Positions 7,945 through 16,174 of a stretch of DNA of 35,351 nt are shown here, piece by piece. Made by a program: the position numbers and the translations under genes. This DNA is from Pseudomonas aegrilactucae. Its GTDB lineage: Bacteria > Pseudomonadota > Gammaproteobacteria > Pseudomonadales > Pseudomonadaceae. Position 1 is the stretch's first letter, and every line of letters starts with the position of its first letter. The stretch is from positions 1 to 35,351 of the forward strand of contig NZ_JAHTBI010000082.1 in NCBI RefSeq assembly GCF_019168305.1, given 5' to 3'. Under the pieces are notes generated by a model. It saw only the letters and a program-made list of their open reading frames with translations. It ran no database searches and was not told the origin of the DNA.

Positions 7945-8982
7945 TCACTCCGCCGTGGACGGCTTTTCCCAGAGGTTGATGCCACCCTCGACCGCAAACC
8001 GGTCGATCTCGGCCAGTTCCTCGGCGCTGAACGCCAGGTTGTCCAGCGCCGCGACGTTTTCGATGATCTGCTCGGGGCGGCTGGCACCAATCAGCGCCGA
8101 GCTCACCCGCGGGTCGCGCAGGGTCCAGGCCAGGGCCAGCTGCGCCAGGCTCTGGCCGCGGCGACGGGCGATCTCGTCGAGTGCACGCACATGCGCAAGG
8201 TTGGCCTCGGACAAGTGCGAGGGCAGCAACGAGCCGCCACCGGGGCGATTGACCCGTGCATCGGCCGGCACGCCATTGAGGTATTTGTCGGTGAGCAACC
8301 CTTGTGCCAGCGGGGTGAAGGCAATCACGCCGCTGCCAATGTCCTCGGTCACGTCCAGCAGGTCGTTTTCGACCCAGCGGTTGAGCAGGTTGTAGGCCGG
8401 CTGATGGATCAGCAGGGGCACCTTCCAGCCCTGCAGCAGCCGCGCCAGTTCACGGGTCTTGACCCCCGAGTACGACGAGATGCCGACATACAGCGCCTTG
8501 CCCTGCTGCACCGCCGTGGCCAGCGCACCGGCGGTTTCTTCCAGCGGCGTGTCCGGGTCGAAACGGTGTGAATAGAAGATATCCACATAGTCCAGGCCCA
8601 GGCGCGCCAGGCTCTGGTCCAGGCTCGCCAGCAGGTACTTGCGCGAGCTGCCGCCCTGCCCGTACGGCCCCGGCCACATGTCCCAGCCGGCCTTGCTGGA
8701 GATGATCAGCTCATCGCGATGGGCCTTGAAGTCTTCGCGCAGCACACGGCCGAAGTTGCTTTCGGCACTGCCGAACGGCGGGCCATAGTTGTTGGCCAGG
8801 TCGAAGTGGTTGATGCCCAGGTCGAAGGCGGTGCGCAGCAATGCACGCTGGTCGCTCAGCGGCGTGGTGTCGCCAAAGTTGTGCCACAGGCCCAGGGACA
8901 GGGCGGGCAACACCAGCCCGCTGCGCCCCACGCGGCGGTAGGGCATGCGGGCGTAACGCTGTTCAGCAGCGATGTAGGTCAT
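7945..8982 (-). CDS. Aldo/keto reductase, YghZ-like
   Basis: A 345-residue NADPH-dependent aldo/keto reductase with a TIM-barrel fold. The catalytic tetrad is visible: D61 and Y66 (FDLANNYG), K97 (ISSKAGWD) and H139 (YSHRFD). The nucleotide-binding tail (ALIGASRPEQIIENV) is intact. The LANNYGPPFGSAE and WDMWPGPYGQGGSSRKY segments are those of the YghZ/AKR14 group, which reduces aldehydes such as L-glyceraldehyde 3-phosphate and methylglyoxal. It lies nine bases after the FMN monooxygenase gene and three before the binding-protein gene. In this context it probably reduces an aldehyde released by the C-S cleavage, but that is inference. Confidence 0.9.
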   Translation of the reverse strand: MTYIAAEQRYARMPYRRVGRSGLVLPALSLGLWHNFGDTTPLSDQRALLRTAFDLGINHFDLANNYGPPFGSAESNFGRVLREDFKAHRDELIISSKAGWDMWPGPYGQGGSSRKYLLASLDQSLARLGLDYVDIFYSHRFDPDTPLEETAGALATAVQQGKALYVGISSYSGVKTRELARLLQGWKVPLLIHQPAYNLLNRWVENDLLDVTEDIGSGVIAFTPLAQGLLTDKYLNGVPADARVNRPGGGSLLPSHLSEANLAHVRALDEIARRRGQSLAQLALAWTLRDPRVSSALIGASRPEQIIENVAALDNLAFSAEELAEIDRFAVEGGINLWEKPSTAE

Positions 8983-8991
8983 GACAGTGCC

Positions 8992-10323
8992 TCAGGAAAA
9001 GTAGGGGTTGTTCGGTCGGGCCAGGCCCAGGTGCTCGCGCAGGGTCGTGCCTGCATAGTGCGTGCGGAACAGGCCGCGACGCTGCAACTCGGGCACCACC
9101 TGCCGGGCCACGTCTTCCAGGCCGCCCGGCAGATGCGGCACCAGCACGTTGAAACCGTCGGCAGCGCGCTGCTCGAACCATGCCTGCAACTGGTCGGTGA
9201 TCTGCGCAGGCGTGCCGATCAGGCTGTAGTGCCCACGCCCGCCCGCGATACGTCGCCCCAACTGCGCCAGGTTGAGGTGCTCGCGCTGGGCCAGCTCGCT
9301 CAGCAGTTGCTGGCGGCTGCGCTGCCCGCTGTCGGTCAGCGGCAGCTCAGGCAACGGGCCGTCCAGCGGATAGCCGGACAGGTCGAAGTTGCCGAGCATG
9401 CGCCCCAGCAGCGCCACGCCCACCTCGGGCTCGACCATCTGCTGAAAGGATTCGTACTTGTCTTCGGCCTCGGCCTGGCTCTGCCCGACCACGATGAACA
9501 CGCCCGGCATGATCTTGAGCGACGTCTCGCTGCGCCCGTAGGCCGCCAGGCGCCCCTTGAGGTCGGCATAGAACGCCTGCGCCGAGGCCAGCGAGGTCTG
9601 CGCGGTGAACACCACCTCGGCGGTCTGCGCCGCCAGGTCGAGCCCGGCGGGCGAAGAGCCGGCCTGTACCACCACCGGGCGTCCTTGCGGAACACGGGCT
9701 ACATTCAAAGGGCCCTTGACCTTGAAGTGTTCACCCCGATGATCAAGATTTCGTACTTTTTCAGGGTGGTAATACGTACCAGATGCCTTGTCGCGCGCGA
9801 AGGCGTCATCGGCCCAGCTGTCCCACAGGCCGCTCACCACCTGGTGAAACTCGCGTGCCCGTGCGTAGCGTTCGGCGTGGCCTACGTGGGCTTCCAGGCC
9901 AAAATTCAGGGCCTCGGCGGCGGCGTCCGAAGTCACCAGATTCCAGCCTGAGCGCCCACCCGAAAGGTGGTCCAACGAGGCAAATTTACGTGCTACGTGG
10001 TACGGCTCGTTGTACGTTGTGGTGGCGGTTGCGATCAACCCGATGCGTTCGGTCACGGCGCTCAACGCGGCCAGCAACGTGAGGGGTTCGAAGTGGTCGG
10101 AGCGGGCCATGCGGCTGGCAATGTCGCCCGTAGCCGCCGCCACGCTGTCGGCCACGAACACCGCGTCGAAGCACGCCGCCTCGGCCAACTGCGCCAGGTA
10201 GCGGTAGTGCGTGATGTCGAGGCCGGCGTTGGCCGGCACCTCGGGGTGTCGCCAGGCAGCCACGTGGTGCCCGGTCGCCATCAGGAAAGCCCCCAGGCTC
10301 ATGTGTCGTGCAGGCTGGCTCAT
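8992..10323 (-). CDS. NtaA/SnaA/DszA-family FMN-dependent monooxygenase
   Basis: A 443-residue flavin monooxygenase of the bacterial luciferase-like superfamily, NtaA/SnaA/DszA/DmoA branch. These use FMNH2 from a separate reductase to oxygenate organosulfur or amino-acid chelate substrates. Diagnostic stretches are FDAVFVADS near the N-terminus, KFASLDHLSGGRSGWNLVTS (about 113-132), YYHPEKVRNLDHRGEHFKVKGPLN and PVVVQAGSSPAGLDLAAQTAE. The start follows the TonB-receptor stop with one base between, and AAGGA lies nine bases upstream. No flavin reductase gene is nearby. The substrate is unknown; a sulfonate, thioether or sulfone fits the operon. It is a distant paralogue of the enzyme at 24112. 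Confidence 0.9.
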   Translation of the reverse strand: MSQPARHMSLGAFLMATGHHVAAWRHPEVPANAGLDITHYRYLAQLAEAACFDAVFVADSVAAATGDIASRMARSDHFEPLTLLAALSAVTERIGLIATATTTYNEPYHVARKFASLDHLSGGRSGWNLVTSDAAAEALNFGLEAHVGHAERYARAREFHQVVSGLWDSWADDAFARDKASGTYYHPEKVRNLDHRGEHFKVKGPLNVARVPQGRPVVVQAGSSPAGLDLAAQTAEVVFTAQTSLASAQAFYADLKGRLAAYGRSETSLKIMPGVFIVVGQSQAEAEDKYESFQQMVEPEVGVALLGRMLGNFDLSGYPLDGPLPELPLTDSGQRSRQQLLSELAQREHLNLAQLGRRIAGGRGHYSLIGTPAQITDQLQAWFEQRAADGFNVLVPHLPGGLEDVARQVVPELQRRGLFRTHYAGTTLREHLGLARPNNPYFS

Positions 10324-10324
10324 G

Positions 10325-12580
10325 TCAGAAGTCCTTGCGTAGCTGAATGCCGAAGTAGCGTTCGTCGTCGCGCGGTACAGCGCGGTACACGTAGTTGGCG
10401 CCGCCGGTAGCGAGCAGTGGCGAGTACGACTTGTCGGCCAGGTTCTTGGCCAGCAGTGCTACGCGCCACCCCTGGTTGTAGTCGGCCAGGGCCACGCTGG
10501 CGTTCCAGATACCGTAGGCGCCCTGCCTGGTGTCGACGTTCTGGCTGATGTCGTACTGCACTTCGCTCTGCCAGCTGTAGTCGGTGCCCAGTTCGATATC
10601 CAGGCCGTTGTCCAGCGGGATGCTGTAGTCGGCGCGCACGTAACTCTTCCAGTCGGGGCTGTAGGGCAGCGGCTTGCCGTCGACGTTGCAGGTGGCGGCC
10701 GCGCCCGCCGGGCAGGCGAACTGGTCGATGCGCGCACGGGTGTAGGCCAGTGCGCCGGACAGCTTGAGCTGTGCGGTGGCCTGGAACGCGTAGTCCAACT
10801 CGACGCCTTCGCTGCTGACGCTGCCGGCGTTGATCAGGCGGGTCACCACCTGCCCGGCCACGGTGTCGAAGAAGTTCGCCTGGTAGTTGTCGTACTCGCT
10901 GTGGAACACCGCCAGGTTGGTGGTCAGGCGGTTGTTGAAGCTGCTGGCCTTGATGCCGGCTTCCCAGGTGTTGGAGGTCTCGGGCTTGAGCGCGTCGGTG
11001 TCACGCGGCTGCATGTTGAAGAACACGTTGTAGGCCGGCCCCTTGTAGCCGCGCGAGTAGGTCAGGTAGGTGGTGACTGCGTCGCTCAGGTCGTACTGCA
11101 CGCCCAGGCGGCCGGACCAGCCGTCTTCATCCACCGAGCCTGCACTGCGGGTGGCGGGCTGGATGCCGTTGACCGCCGTGGCCGAAGTGGACACCCGGCG
11201 GTGGTCGTACTCGAGGTCGTCGTGGGTCCAGCGCAGGCCGGCGATACCGCGAAACGCCGAGGTGAAGTTGAGCGTGGTCTCGCCGAACACCGCGTAGCTG
11301 TCGTTGGTGGTGCTGTAGTCGGCGATACCCTGCTGGGTGGCGGTCGGGGTGATCAGGGTGCGGCGGTAGGTTTCCTCGTCCTTGCCGTGCATGTAGAACA
11401 GGCCACCGACGTACTCCAGGAACTCGCCCTTGGGCGACGCCAGGCGCAGCTCCTGCGAGTACTGGTTGAACTGCAGGTCACCCTTGTCTTCGATGCCGGG
11501 GAAGGCCGCGCTGAGGGTGCCCAGGCGGTCGCCATCCTGCCACTGGGTGTTGTCCCAGCCGCGCCAGGCGGTGATCGAGGTCAGCGTGTAGTCGCCCAGG
11601 GTCCAGTCCAGCTGCGCCGACAGGCCCTTGTTGATGTCTTCGACATGGCTGCGGTAGTCGCTGACGATATCGCGGTTGTCGCTGCTGGCGCGCACCGGCG
11701 CCAGGGCGCCGGCGAAGGCCGGGGTCAGTGCCTTGCTGACCACGCCATTGGGCGCGTCGTCATGCGACTGCATGTAGTCGGCGGCAACGGTCAGCTTCAG
11801 GTCGTCGCTGGGCGTGAACGCCAGCTTGCCGCGCACGCCCTTGCGGTTATAGCCGTTCACTTCGTGCCCGTTGGCCCTGTTGTCGACGTTGCCGTCGTAG
11901 CTGCCGAACAGCGTGGTGACCGACCCCTTCAACGTGTCGGGGATCAGGCTGCCACCGATGCCGAAGCGGGTGCGGCTCTCGTTGCCGCTGTAGTACGCCT
12001 GCTCGACAAAGCCCTGGGTCTGCTCGGTGGGCGCCTTGGTGACGATGTTGAGCACGCCGGCCGAGGCGTTCTTGCCGAACAGCGTGCCTTGCGGGCCGCG
12101 CAGCACTTCGATGCGCTCAAGGTCCAGCAGGTCGAGGGTGGCCTGGCCGGGGCGCGCATAGACCACGCCGTCGATCACCGTGGCCACGGTCGGCTCGACG
12201 CCCGGCGAGGTGGAAATGGTGCCCACGCCGCGAATGAACAGCGAGGTGTCCTTGTTCGAGGCGCCGGTACGGAAATTCAGCGTCGGCACCTGCTGGGCGA
12301 TGCTGGCCACGCCATTGCGGTTGTCGCGCTCCAGCTGCTCGCCCTCGACCACCGAGACCGCCACCGGCACCTGCTGCAGCGAGGCTTCGCGGCGGGTCGC
12401 GGTGACCGTCACCGCCTTGAGGGTCGGCGCCTGGGCCTGTACCGCAGGCTGCGCCTCGGCGGCCATGGCCGGCATCAGCGGCAATGCGCCCAAGGCGGCC
12501 AGGCACAGGCCCAGACGGTTGCGACGGATGGCCTGGGCCAAGGGTGAAGCCTGCGGGGTGAGGCCGACGATAGTGTGCAT
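10325..12580 (-). CDS. TonB-dependent outer-membrane receptor
   Basis: A 751-residue TonB-dependent transporter. A signal peptide (about 1-40, ending AMAAEA) is followed by a TonB-box-like TLKAVTVTATR (about 53-63), then the plug domain with SLFIRGVG and the strongly conserved IEVLRGPQGTLFGKNASAG, and a C-terminal barrel ending in a strand with terminal F (YFGIQLRKDF). No N-terminal signalling domain is present, so it is not a FecA-type transducer. The ATG at 12580 is chosen; a GTG 33 bases upstream is possible but would give a poorer signal peptide. It is the first gene of an operon with the monooxygenase, reductase and binding protein, divergent from a LacI regulator. Substrates bigger than porins admit are usual, so a bulky organosulfur compound is inferred. 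Confidence 0.93.
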   Translation of the reverse strand: MHTIVGLTPQASPLAQAIRRNRLGLCLAALGALPLMPAMAAEAQPAVQAQAPTLKAVTVTATRREASLQQVPVAVSVVEGEQLERDNRNGVASIAQQVPTLNFRTGASNKDTSLFIRGVGTISTSPGVEPTVATVIDGVVYARPGQATLDLLDLERIEVLRGPQGTLFGKNASAGVLNIVTKAPTEQTQGFVEQAYYSGNESRTRFGIGGSLIPDTLKGSVTTLFGSYDGNVDNRANGHEVNGYNRKGVRGKLAFTPSDDLKLTVAADYMQSHDDAPNGVVSKALTPAFAGALAPVRASSDNRDIVSDYRSHVEDINKGLSAQLDWTLGDYTLTSITAWRGWDNTQWQDGDRLGTLSAAFPGIEDKGDLQFNQYSQELRLASPKGEFLEYVGGLFYMHGKDEETYRRTLITPTATQQGIADYSTTNDSYAVFGETTLNFTSAFRGIAGLRWTHDDLEYDHRRVSTSATAVNGIQPATRSAGSVDEDGWSGRLGVQYDLSDAVTTYLTYSRGYKGPAYNVFFNMQPRDTDALKPETSNTWEAGIKASSFNNRLTTNLAVFHSEYDNYQANFFDTVAGQVVTRLINAGSVSSEGVELDYAFQATAQLKLSGALAYTRARIDQFACPAGAAATCNVDGKPLPYSPDWKSYVRADYSIPLDNGLDIELGTDYSWQSEVQYDISQNVDTRQGAYGIWNASVALADYNQGWRVALLAKNLADKSYSPLLATGGANYVYRAVPRDDERYFGIQLRKDF

Positions 12581-12692
12581 GGGTGTGCTACTCGAGATGG
12601 ATGCCCTGTCCACCGTGGGCGTGCCACGGCGCCTTGATCGTCAACGCGGGGGCCTTGGGCATTCGCTCGTGCGAGTAGCAGACAAACCACTT

Positions 12693-12706
12693 TGTTAGCG
12701 CTAACA
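12693..12706. promoter_or_regulatory. LacI-family operator palindrome
   Basis: TGTTAGCGCTAACA is a perfect 14-base palindrome with a central CG step, the hallmark of LacI-family operators. It lies 113 bases upstream of the TonB-receptor ATG and 86 bases upstream of the regulator start, so it can control both divergent units. From memory, the P. putida gluconate regulator GnuR is reported to recognise a site containing TAGCGCT, which occurs here. That similarity should be verified. Confidence 0.8.
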
Positions 12707-12791
12707 TCGCCAGTATCAGCAAGCGCTGCATAGATCGTCAAATACTGAAAAATTACTTTTATATGCTTTTTTGTTTAGAAGGACCGCAGCC

Positions 12792-13832
12792 GTGAGCGAA
12801 CCCAAACACCCGGCGCGCAAGCGCAAGGGGGCCGGCAGGGTCACCCTGAACGCCGTGGCGCGCGAAGCTGGGGTGTCGGCGATCACCGTGTCGCGCTATT
12901 TCAACCAGCCCGAGCAGGTGTCGCCCGAGCGGCGCGAGCGCATCGCGGCGGCGGTGAACACGCTGGGCTATGTGCCGAACCTGGTGGCCGGCGGCCTGGC
13001 GTCGGGCGGTGGGCGAATCGTCGGCATGGTGATCCCGAACATCTCCGGGCCGATCTTTGCCCAGACCATCCAGGGCTTCAGCGACACCCTGAGCCGGCAT
13101 GGCTACCAGTTGCTGCTGGCGTCGAGCTACTTCTCCAGCGAGCAGGAAGAGAGCGCCGTGCGCGCCTTCCTCGGCTGGTCGCCGGCGGCGCTGGTGCTGA
13201 CCAGCCACTTTCACACCGACGGTACCGAAAAGATGATTGCCGAGGCGCAGATCCCGGTGGTCGAAACCTGGGATTACCAGCCCGAGCGCGCGCCGGTGCA
13301 GATCGGTTTTTCGCACCATGAGGTGGGGGTGACGGCGGCGCGGTACCTGTATGGCAAAGGCTATCGACGCATAGCGTTCGTGCAGAACAGCGCGGTGGGC
13401 GACTTCAGTGCGCTGGAGCGGCGTGACGGCTACAGCGCGGCGATGAGCGAGCTGGGGTTGCAGCCCTGGGTATTCGCGCCGGATGCCGGGCGCGCGCCAT
13501 TCGAGGCGGGCAAACAGGCGATGGAGGCGTTGATGGCGATGCGCCCGGCGCCGGATGCGATCATCTTCGCCAATGACAACCTGGCGGCGGGCGGGTTGCT
13601 GGCCGGACAACGGGCGGGGCTGAAGATGCCGCAGGACTGCGCGGTGCTGGGGTTTGGTGATTACCCGTTTGCGCAGATGCTGCTGCCGAGCCTGAGCACG
13701 ATCAAGCCGCCGGCGCTGGAGATCGGGGTGTTGGCCGCGACGCGGGTGCTGGAGAGTCTTGGGGTGCTGGAGGGGGATGGGCAGCGCTTGAATCTGCTGG
13801 GGTGCGAGGTGATCGAGCGCGAGAGCGCGTGA
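12792..13832 (+). CDS. LacI-family transcriptional regulator (GntR/GnuR-like)
   Basis: A 346-residue repressor-type protein. A basic N-terminal tail leads into a helix-turn-helix at about 18-40 (VTLNAVAREAGVSAITVSRY), a hinge helix with VPNLVAGGLAS (61-71) and a periplasmic-binding-protein-like effector domain starting GRIVGMVIPNISGPIFAQTI. The sequence closely resembles Pseudomonas gluconate-type GntR/GnuR regulators, suggesting a sugar-acid-like effector. A GTG at 12792 with AAGGA eight bases upstream is preferred over a TTG at 12771. It is divergent from the TonB-receptor operon with a perfect LacI-type palindrome between them, so it very probably controls that operon and itself. The effector is unknown. 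Confidence 0.92.
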   Translation: MSEPKHPARKRKGAGRVTLNAVAREAGVSAITVSRYFNQPEQVSPERRERIAAAVNTLGYVPNLVAGGLASGGGRIVGMVIPNISGPIFAQTIQGFSDTLSRHGYQLLLASSYFSSEQEESAVRAFLGWSPAALVLTSHFHTDGTEKMIAEAQIPVVETWDYQPERAPVQIGFSHHEVGVTAARYLYGKGYRRIAFVQNSAVGDFSALERRDGYSAAMSELGLQPWVFAPDAGRAPFEAGKQAMEALMAMRPAPDAIIFANDNLAAGGLLAGQRAGLKMPQDCAVLGFGDYPFAQMLLPSLSTIKPPALEIGVLAATRVLESLGVLEGDGQRLNLLGCEVIERESA

Positions 13833-13835
13833 CCC

Positions 13836-13913
13836 CCTTCGCTGGCAAGCCAGCTCCCACAGGTTTTGCATGCACCGCAGAACCCTGTGGGCGCTGGCTT
13901 GCCAGCGAAGGGG
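13836..13913. repeat. REP pair (BIME) between convergent regulator and BCCT genes
   Basis: Left unit CTTCGCTGGCAAGCCAGCTC and right inverted unit ending GGCTTGCCAGCGAAGGGG are separated by about 23 bases. The right unit has GGGCGCTGG where the others have GGGAGCTGG, a single change from the local consensus. It fills the gap between two convergent stop codons. Confidence 0.87.
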
Positions 13914-13922
13914 CCAGCAAGA

Positions 13923-15923
13923 TCAGCGCACCATGTGCAGGAACTGCATGTGCCGCTCGTACTGGTCGAGGATGTCGTTGATGATCTGCTCCTTGCTGTA
14001 GCCCACCAGGTCGTAATCCTGGCTGCCTTCGCTCAGGTGCACCTCGGCACGGTAATAGCGACGGTTCTTGAGCTCCTGCGTGCCCAACCCGGCCAACGCA
14101 AACGACGGCGTGAAATACCCGCGCATCTGCACCTGGTAGATGAACGGCTGCTCTTCCCCGTGGCCGATCTTCAAGCTCACGTTGTCGTGGCTCGGGTCTT
14201 CCTGGGTAATGACATTCAGGCCTTTCTCGGCAAACACATCGGTCACCTCGGCAATCGCCGGGCGCACCACGTCGTCCATGAACCGGTACACCTCGTCACG
14301 CGACGGGAAGTGCACCGCCTGGCTCAGGCGATGCCGCCAGCCGCCGCGTCCGCGCCGCGAGTTGGCGAACGGCGCCAGCGAGTGCATCTGCGCGATCTGG
14401 CGTTGCGACTCCAGGTAGAACGCCTTGTGCAGCCCCCACATCATGGCCAGCAGAATCACCGAGAACGGCAGCGACGTCAGCACCACCGCCGATTTGAGCG
14501 AGTCGATGCTGCCGGCGAACAACAGCCCGCTGGTGACCAGCGCCGTCATCGCGCCCCAGAACACCCGCAGCCAGTTCGGCCCGTCTTCGTCCGGGTGGCC
14601 ATCGCGCGCCGACAGGGTCGACAGCACCACCGTGCCCGAGTCTGCCGAGGTGACGAAGAACACGAAGCTGATGAACACCGTGACGGCGATCACCGCCTTG
14701 CTCCACGGGTAGGTTTCGAGCAGCAGGTAGAGGGTCATCGACGGGTTTTCCAGCGCCGACTGGCCCAGCGCCGTGGCACCGTGCTCCAGCACCTGGAACA
14801 TCGCGCTGTTGCCGAAGATCGACATCCACGCCAGGGTGAAGCCCAGCGGGATCAGCAGCACGCCGAAGACGAACTCGCGGATGGTGCGGCCGCGGGAAAT
14901 ACGCGCGATGAACAAGCCGACGAACGGCGCCCAGGCAATCCACCAGGCCCAGTAGAACACCGTCCAGCCGCCCAGCCAGTCGCTCGGTTCGTTGTAGGCG
15001 TACACATCGAAGCTCTTGCGCGGCAACGCGCCGAGGTAGTCGCCCAGGTTCTGGATCAGGGTGTTGAACAGGTGCTGGGTAGGCCCGGCAAACAGCACGA
15101 ACAGCAGCAACGCGCAGGCCAGGAACATGTTGATGTCGGACATCACCCGCACGCCCTTGTCGACGCCGGCAATCGCCACCACCACCGCCGCGCCCATCAT
15201 CAGGCTGATCAGGATCACCTGCACCCACTGCGTGTGCGGGATGCCAAAGAGGTAGTCCAGGCCGGAGTTCAGGTGCAGCACGCCAAAGCCCATGTCGGCG
15301 CCCAGGCCGAACACCGTGGCGATGATGCCGAAGCCGTCCACGGCGTAGCCGATCGGCCCGTTGATGCGCTTGCCGATCAGCGGGTACAGCGCCGAACGCA
15401 GCGCCAGCGGCAGGTTGTGGCGGTAGGCGAAGTAGGCCAGCGCCATGCCGACGAAGGCGAACACGCCCCAGCCGTGCAGGCCCCAGTGCAAAAACAGCAG
15501 TTGCATGGCCTGGCGCCCCGCCTCGGCGGTGCCGGCTTCGCCCTGGGGCGGCTGCAGCATGTGGGTCAGCGGTTCGGACACGCAGAAGAAGAACAGCGTG
15601 ATGCTGATGCCGGCGGCAAACAACATGCCGGCCCATGACAGGTAGCTGAATTCGGGTTCGTCGTGGTCGGCACCGAGCTTGATCTTGCCGTAGCCGGACA
15701 AGGCGGTGACCACCACGAAGACCAGGTACAGGGTCATGGCCAGCATGTAGTACCAGCCCACCGTGTTGGCGGCCCAGTTCTGTGCAGCCAGTAGCCACTC
15801 ACCGGCCACCTGCGGGTTGCTGATCACGGCCAGGCCGAACAGCAGGATGAAGCTTGCGGCGAAATAGAACACCGGCGGGTTCATGCGAATGTTGCTGGGG
15901 GAATTCGAGGAACGTGCACTCAT
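13923..15923 (-). CDS. betT: BCCT-family transporter (choline/betaine type, BetT-like)
   Basis: A 666-residue inner-membrane carrier of the betaine/choline/carnitine family. About 12 membrane segments span residues 17-520. The tryptophan-rich BCCT signature is clear (GWTVFYWAWWIAWAPFVGLF, about 319-338), followed by RISRGRTIREFV. A cytoplasmic tail of roughly 140 residues ends the protein, as in BetT-type carriers, where the tail senses osmolarity. The ATG at 15923 is chosen because it starts just before the first membrane segment; upstream codons lack a good Shine-Dalgarno. An inverted repeat upstream (16021-16036) could be a TetR-type operator. Substrate choline versus betaine is not decidable. 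A sulfobetaine or sulfonium substrate is possible given the neighbourhood, but speculative. Confidence 0.9.
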   Translation of the reverse strand: MSARSSNSPSNIRMNPPVFYFAASFILLFGLAVISNPQVAGEWLLAAQNWAANTVGWYYMLAMTLYLVFVVVTALSGYGKIKLGADHDEPEFSYLSWAGMLFAAGISITLFFFCVSEPLTHMLQPPQGEAGTAEAGRQAMQLLFLHWGLHGWGVFAFVGMALAYFAYRHNLPLALRSALYPLIGKRINGPIGYAVDGFGIIATVFGLGADMGFGVLHLNSGLDYLFGIPHTQWVQVILISLMMGAAVVVAIAGVDKGVRVMSDINMFLACALLLFVLFAGPTQHLFNTLIQNLGDYLGALPRKSFDVYAYNEPSDWLGGWTVFYWAWWIAWAPFVGLFIARISRGRTIREFVFGVLLIPLGFTLAWMSIFGNSAMFQVLEHGATALGQSALENPSMTLYLLLETYPWSKAVIAVTVFISFVFFVTSADSGTVVLSTLSARDGHPDEDGPNWLRVFWGAMTALVTSGLLFAGSIDSLKSAVVLTSLPFSVILLAMMWGLHKAFYLESQRQIAQMHSLAPFANSRRGRGGWRHRLSQAVHFPSRDEVYRFMDDVVRPAIAEVTDVFAEKGLNVITQEDPSHDNVSLKIGHGEEQPFIYQVQMRGYFTPSFALAGLGTQELKNRRYYRAEVHLSEGSQDYDLVGYSKEQIINDILDQYERHMQFLHMVR

Positions 15924-16020
15924 TGCGTGTGCACCTCGCGGGGGTGAATGTGGGTTGAGTGGTACGGGTTCAGCAAAGGGATTCCTCCTGTTGAACACCG
16001 GCAGCGGACCAGCGTTTACA

Positions 16021-16036
16021 TTGAACAAGCGTTCAA
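16021..16036. promoter_or_regulatory. Inverted repeat upstream of the BCCT transporter
   Basis: TTGAACAAGCGTTCAA has six-base perfect arms around a four-base centre and lies about 100 bases upstream of the transporter start. The half-sites resemble those of BetI, the TetR-family choline repressor, but the spacing differs from the E. coli site as I recall it. Candidate operator only. Confidence 0.4.
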
Positions 16037-16065
16037 GTTAAACATGGATGGGAGTGTGGTGCGAC

Positions 16066-16152
16066 CCTTCGCTGGCAAGCCAGCTCCCACAGGGATATCC
16101 GAAATCCTGCGATCTGCGCTGTACCTGTGGGAGCTGGCTTGCCAGCGAAGAG
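16066..16152. repeat. REP pair (BIME) between betT promoter region and epsC 3' end
   Basis: Two inverted units, 16066-16094 and 16124-16152, each contain GGCTTGCCAGCGAAG or its complement, with a 29-base spacer. It lies just past the end of epsC and upstream of the BCCT promoter region. Confidence 0.87.
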
Positions 16153-16174
16153 GCCCTGGAAAGCACCCGAAAGA

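Noticed and set aside
7210..8571. 453-codon plus-strand frame across the SsuA-like and reductase genes
   Set aside because: It crosses two well-supported genes on the other strand and shows no domain.
10901..12547. 548-codon plus-strand frame opposite the TonB receptor
   Set aside because: Antisense shadow; the minus strand encodes a clear plug and barrel.
12581..12613. GTG start extending the TonB receptor by 11 residues
   Set aside because: It adds polar residues ahead of the signal peptide and has no better ribosome site than the ATG at 12580.
13866..15638. 590-codon plus-strand frame opposite the BCCT gene
   Set aside because: Low-complexity H/R/Q-rich antisense translation; it starts in a REP element.
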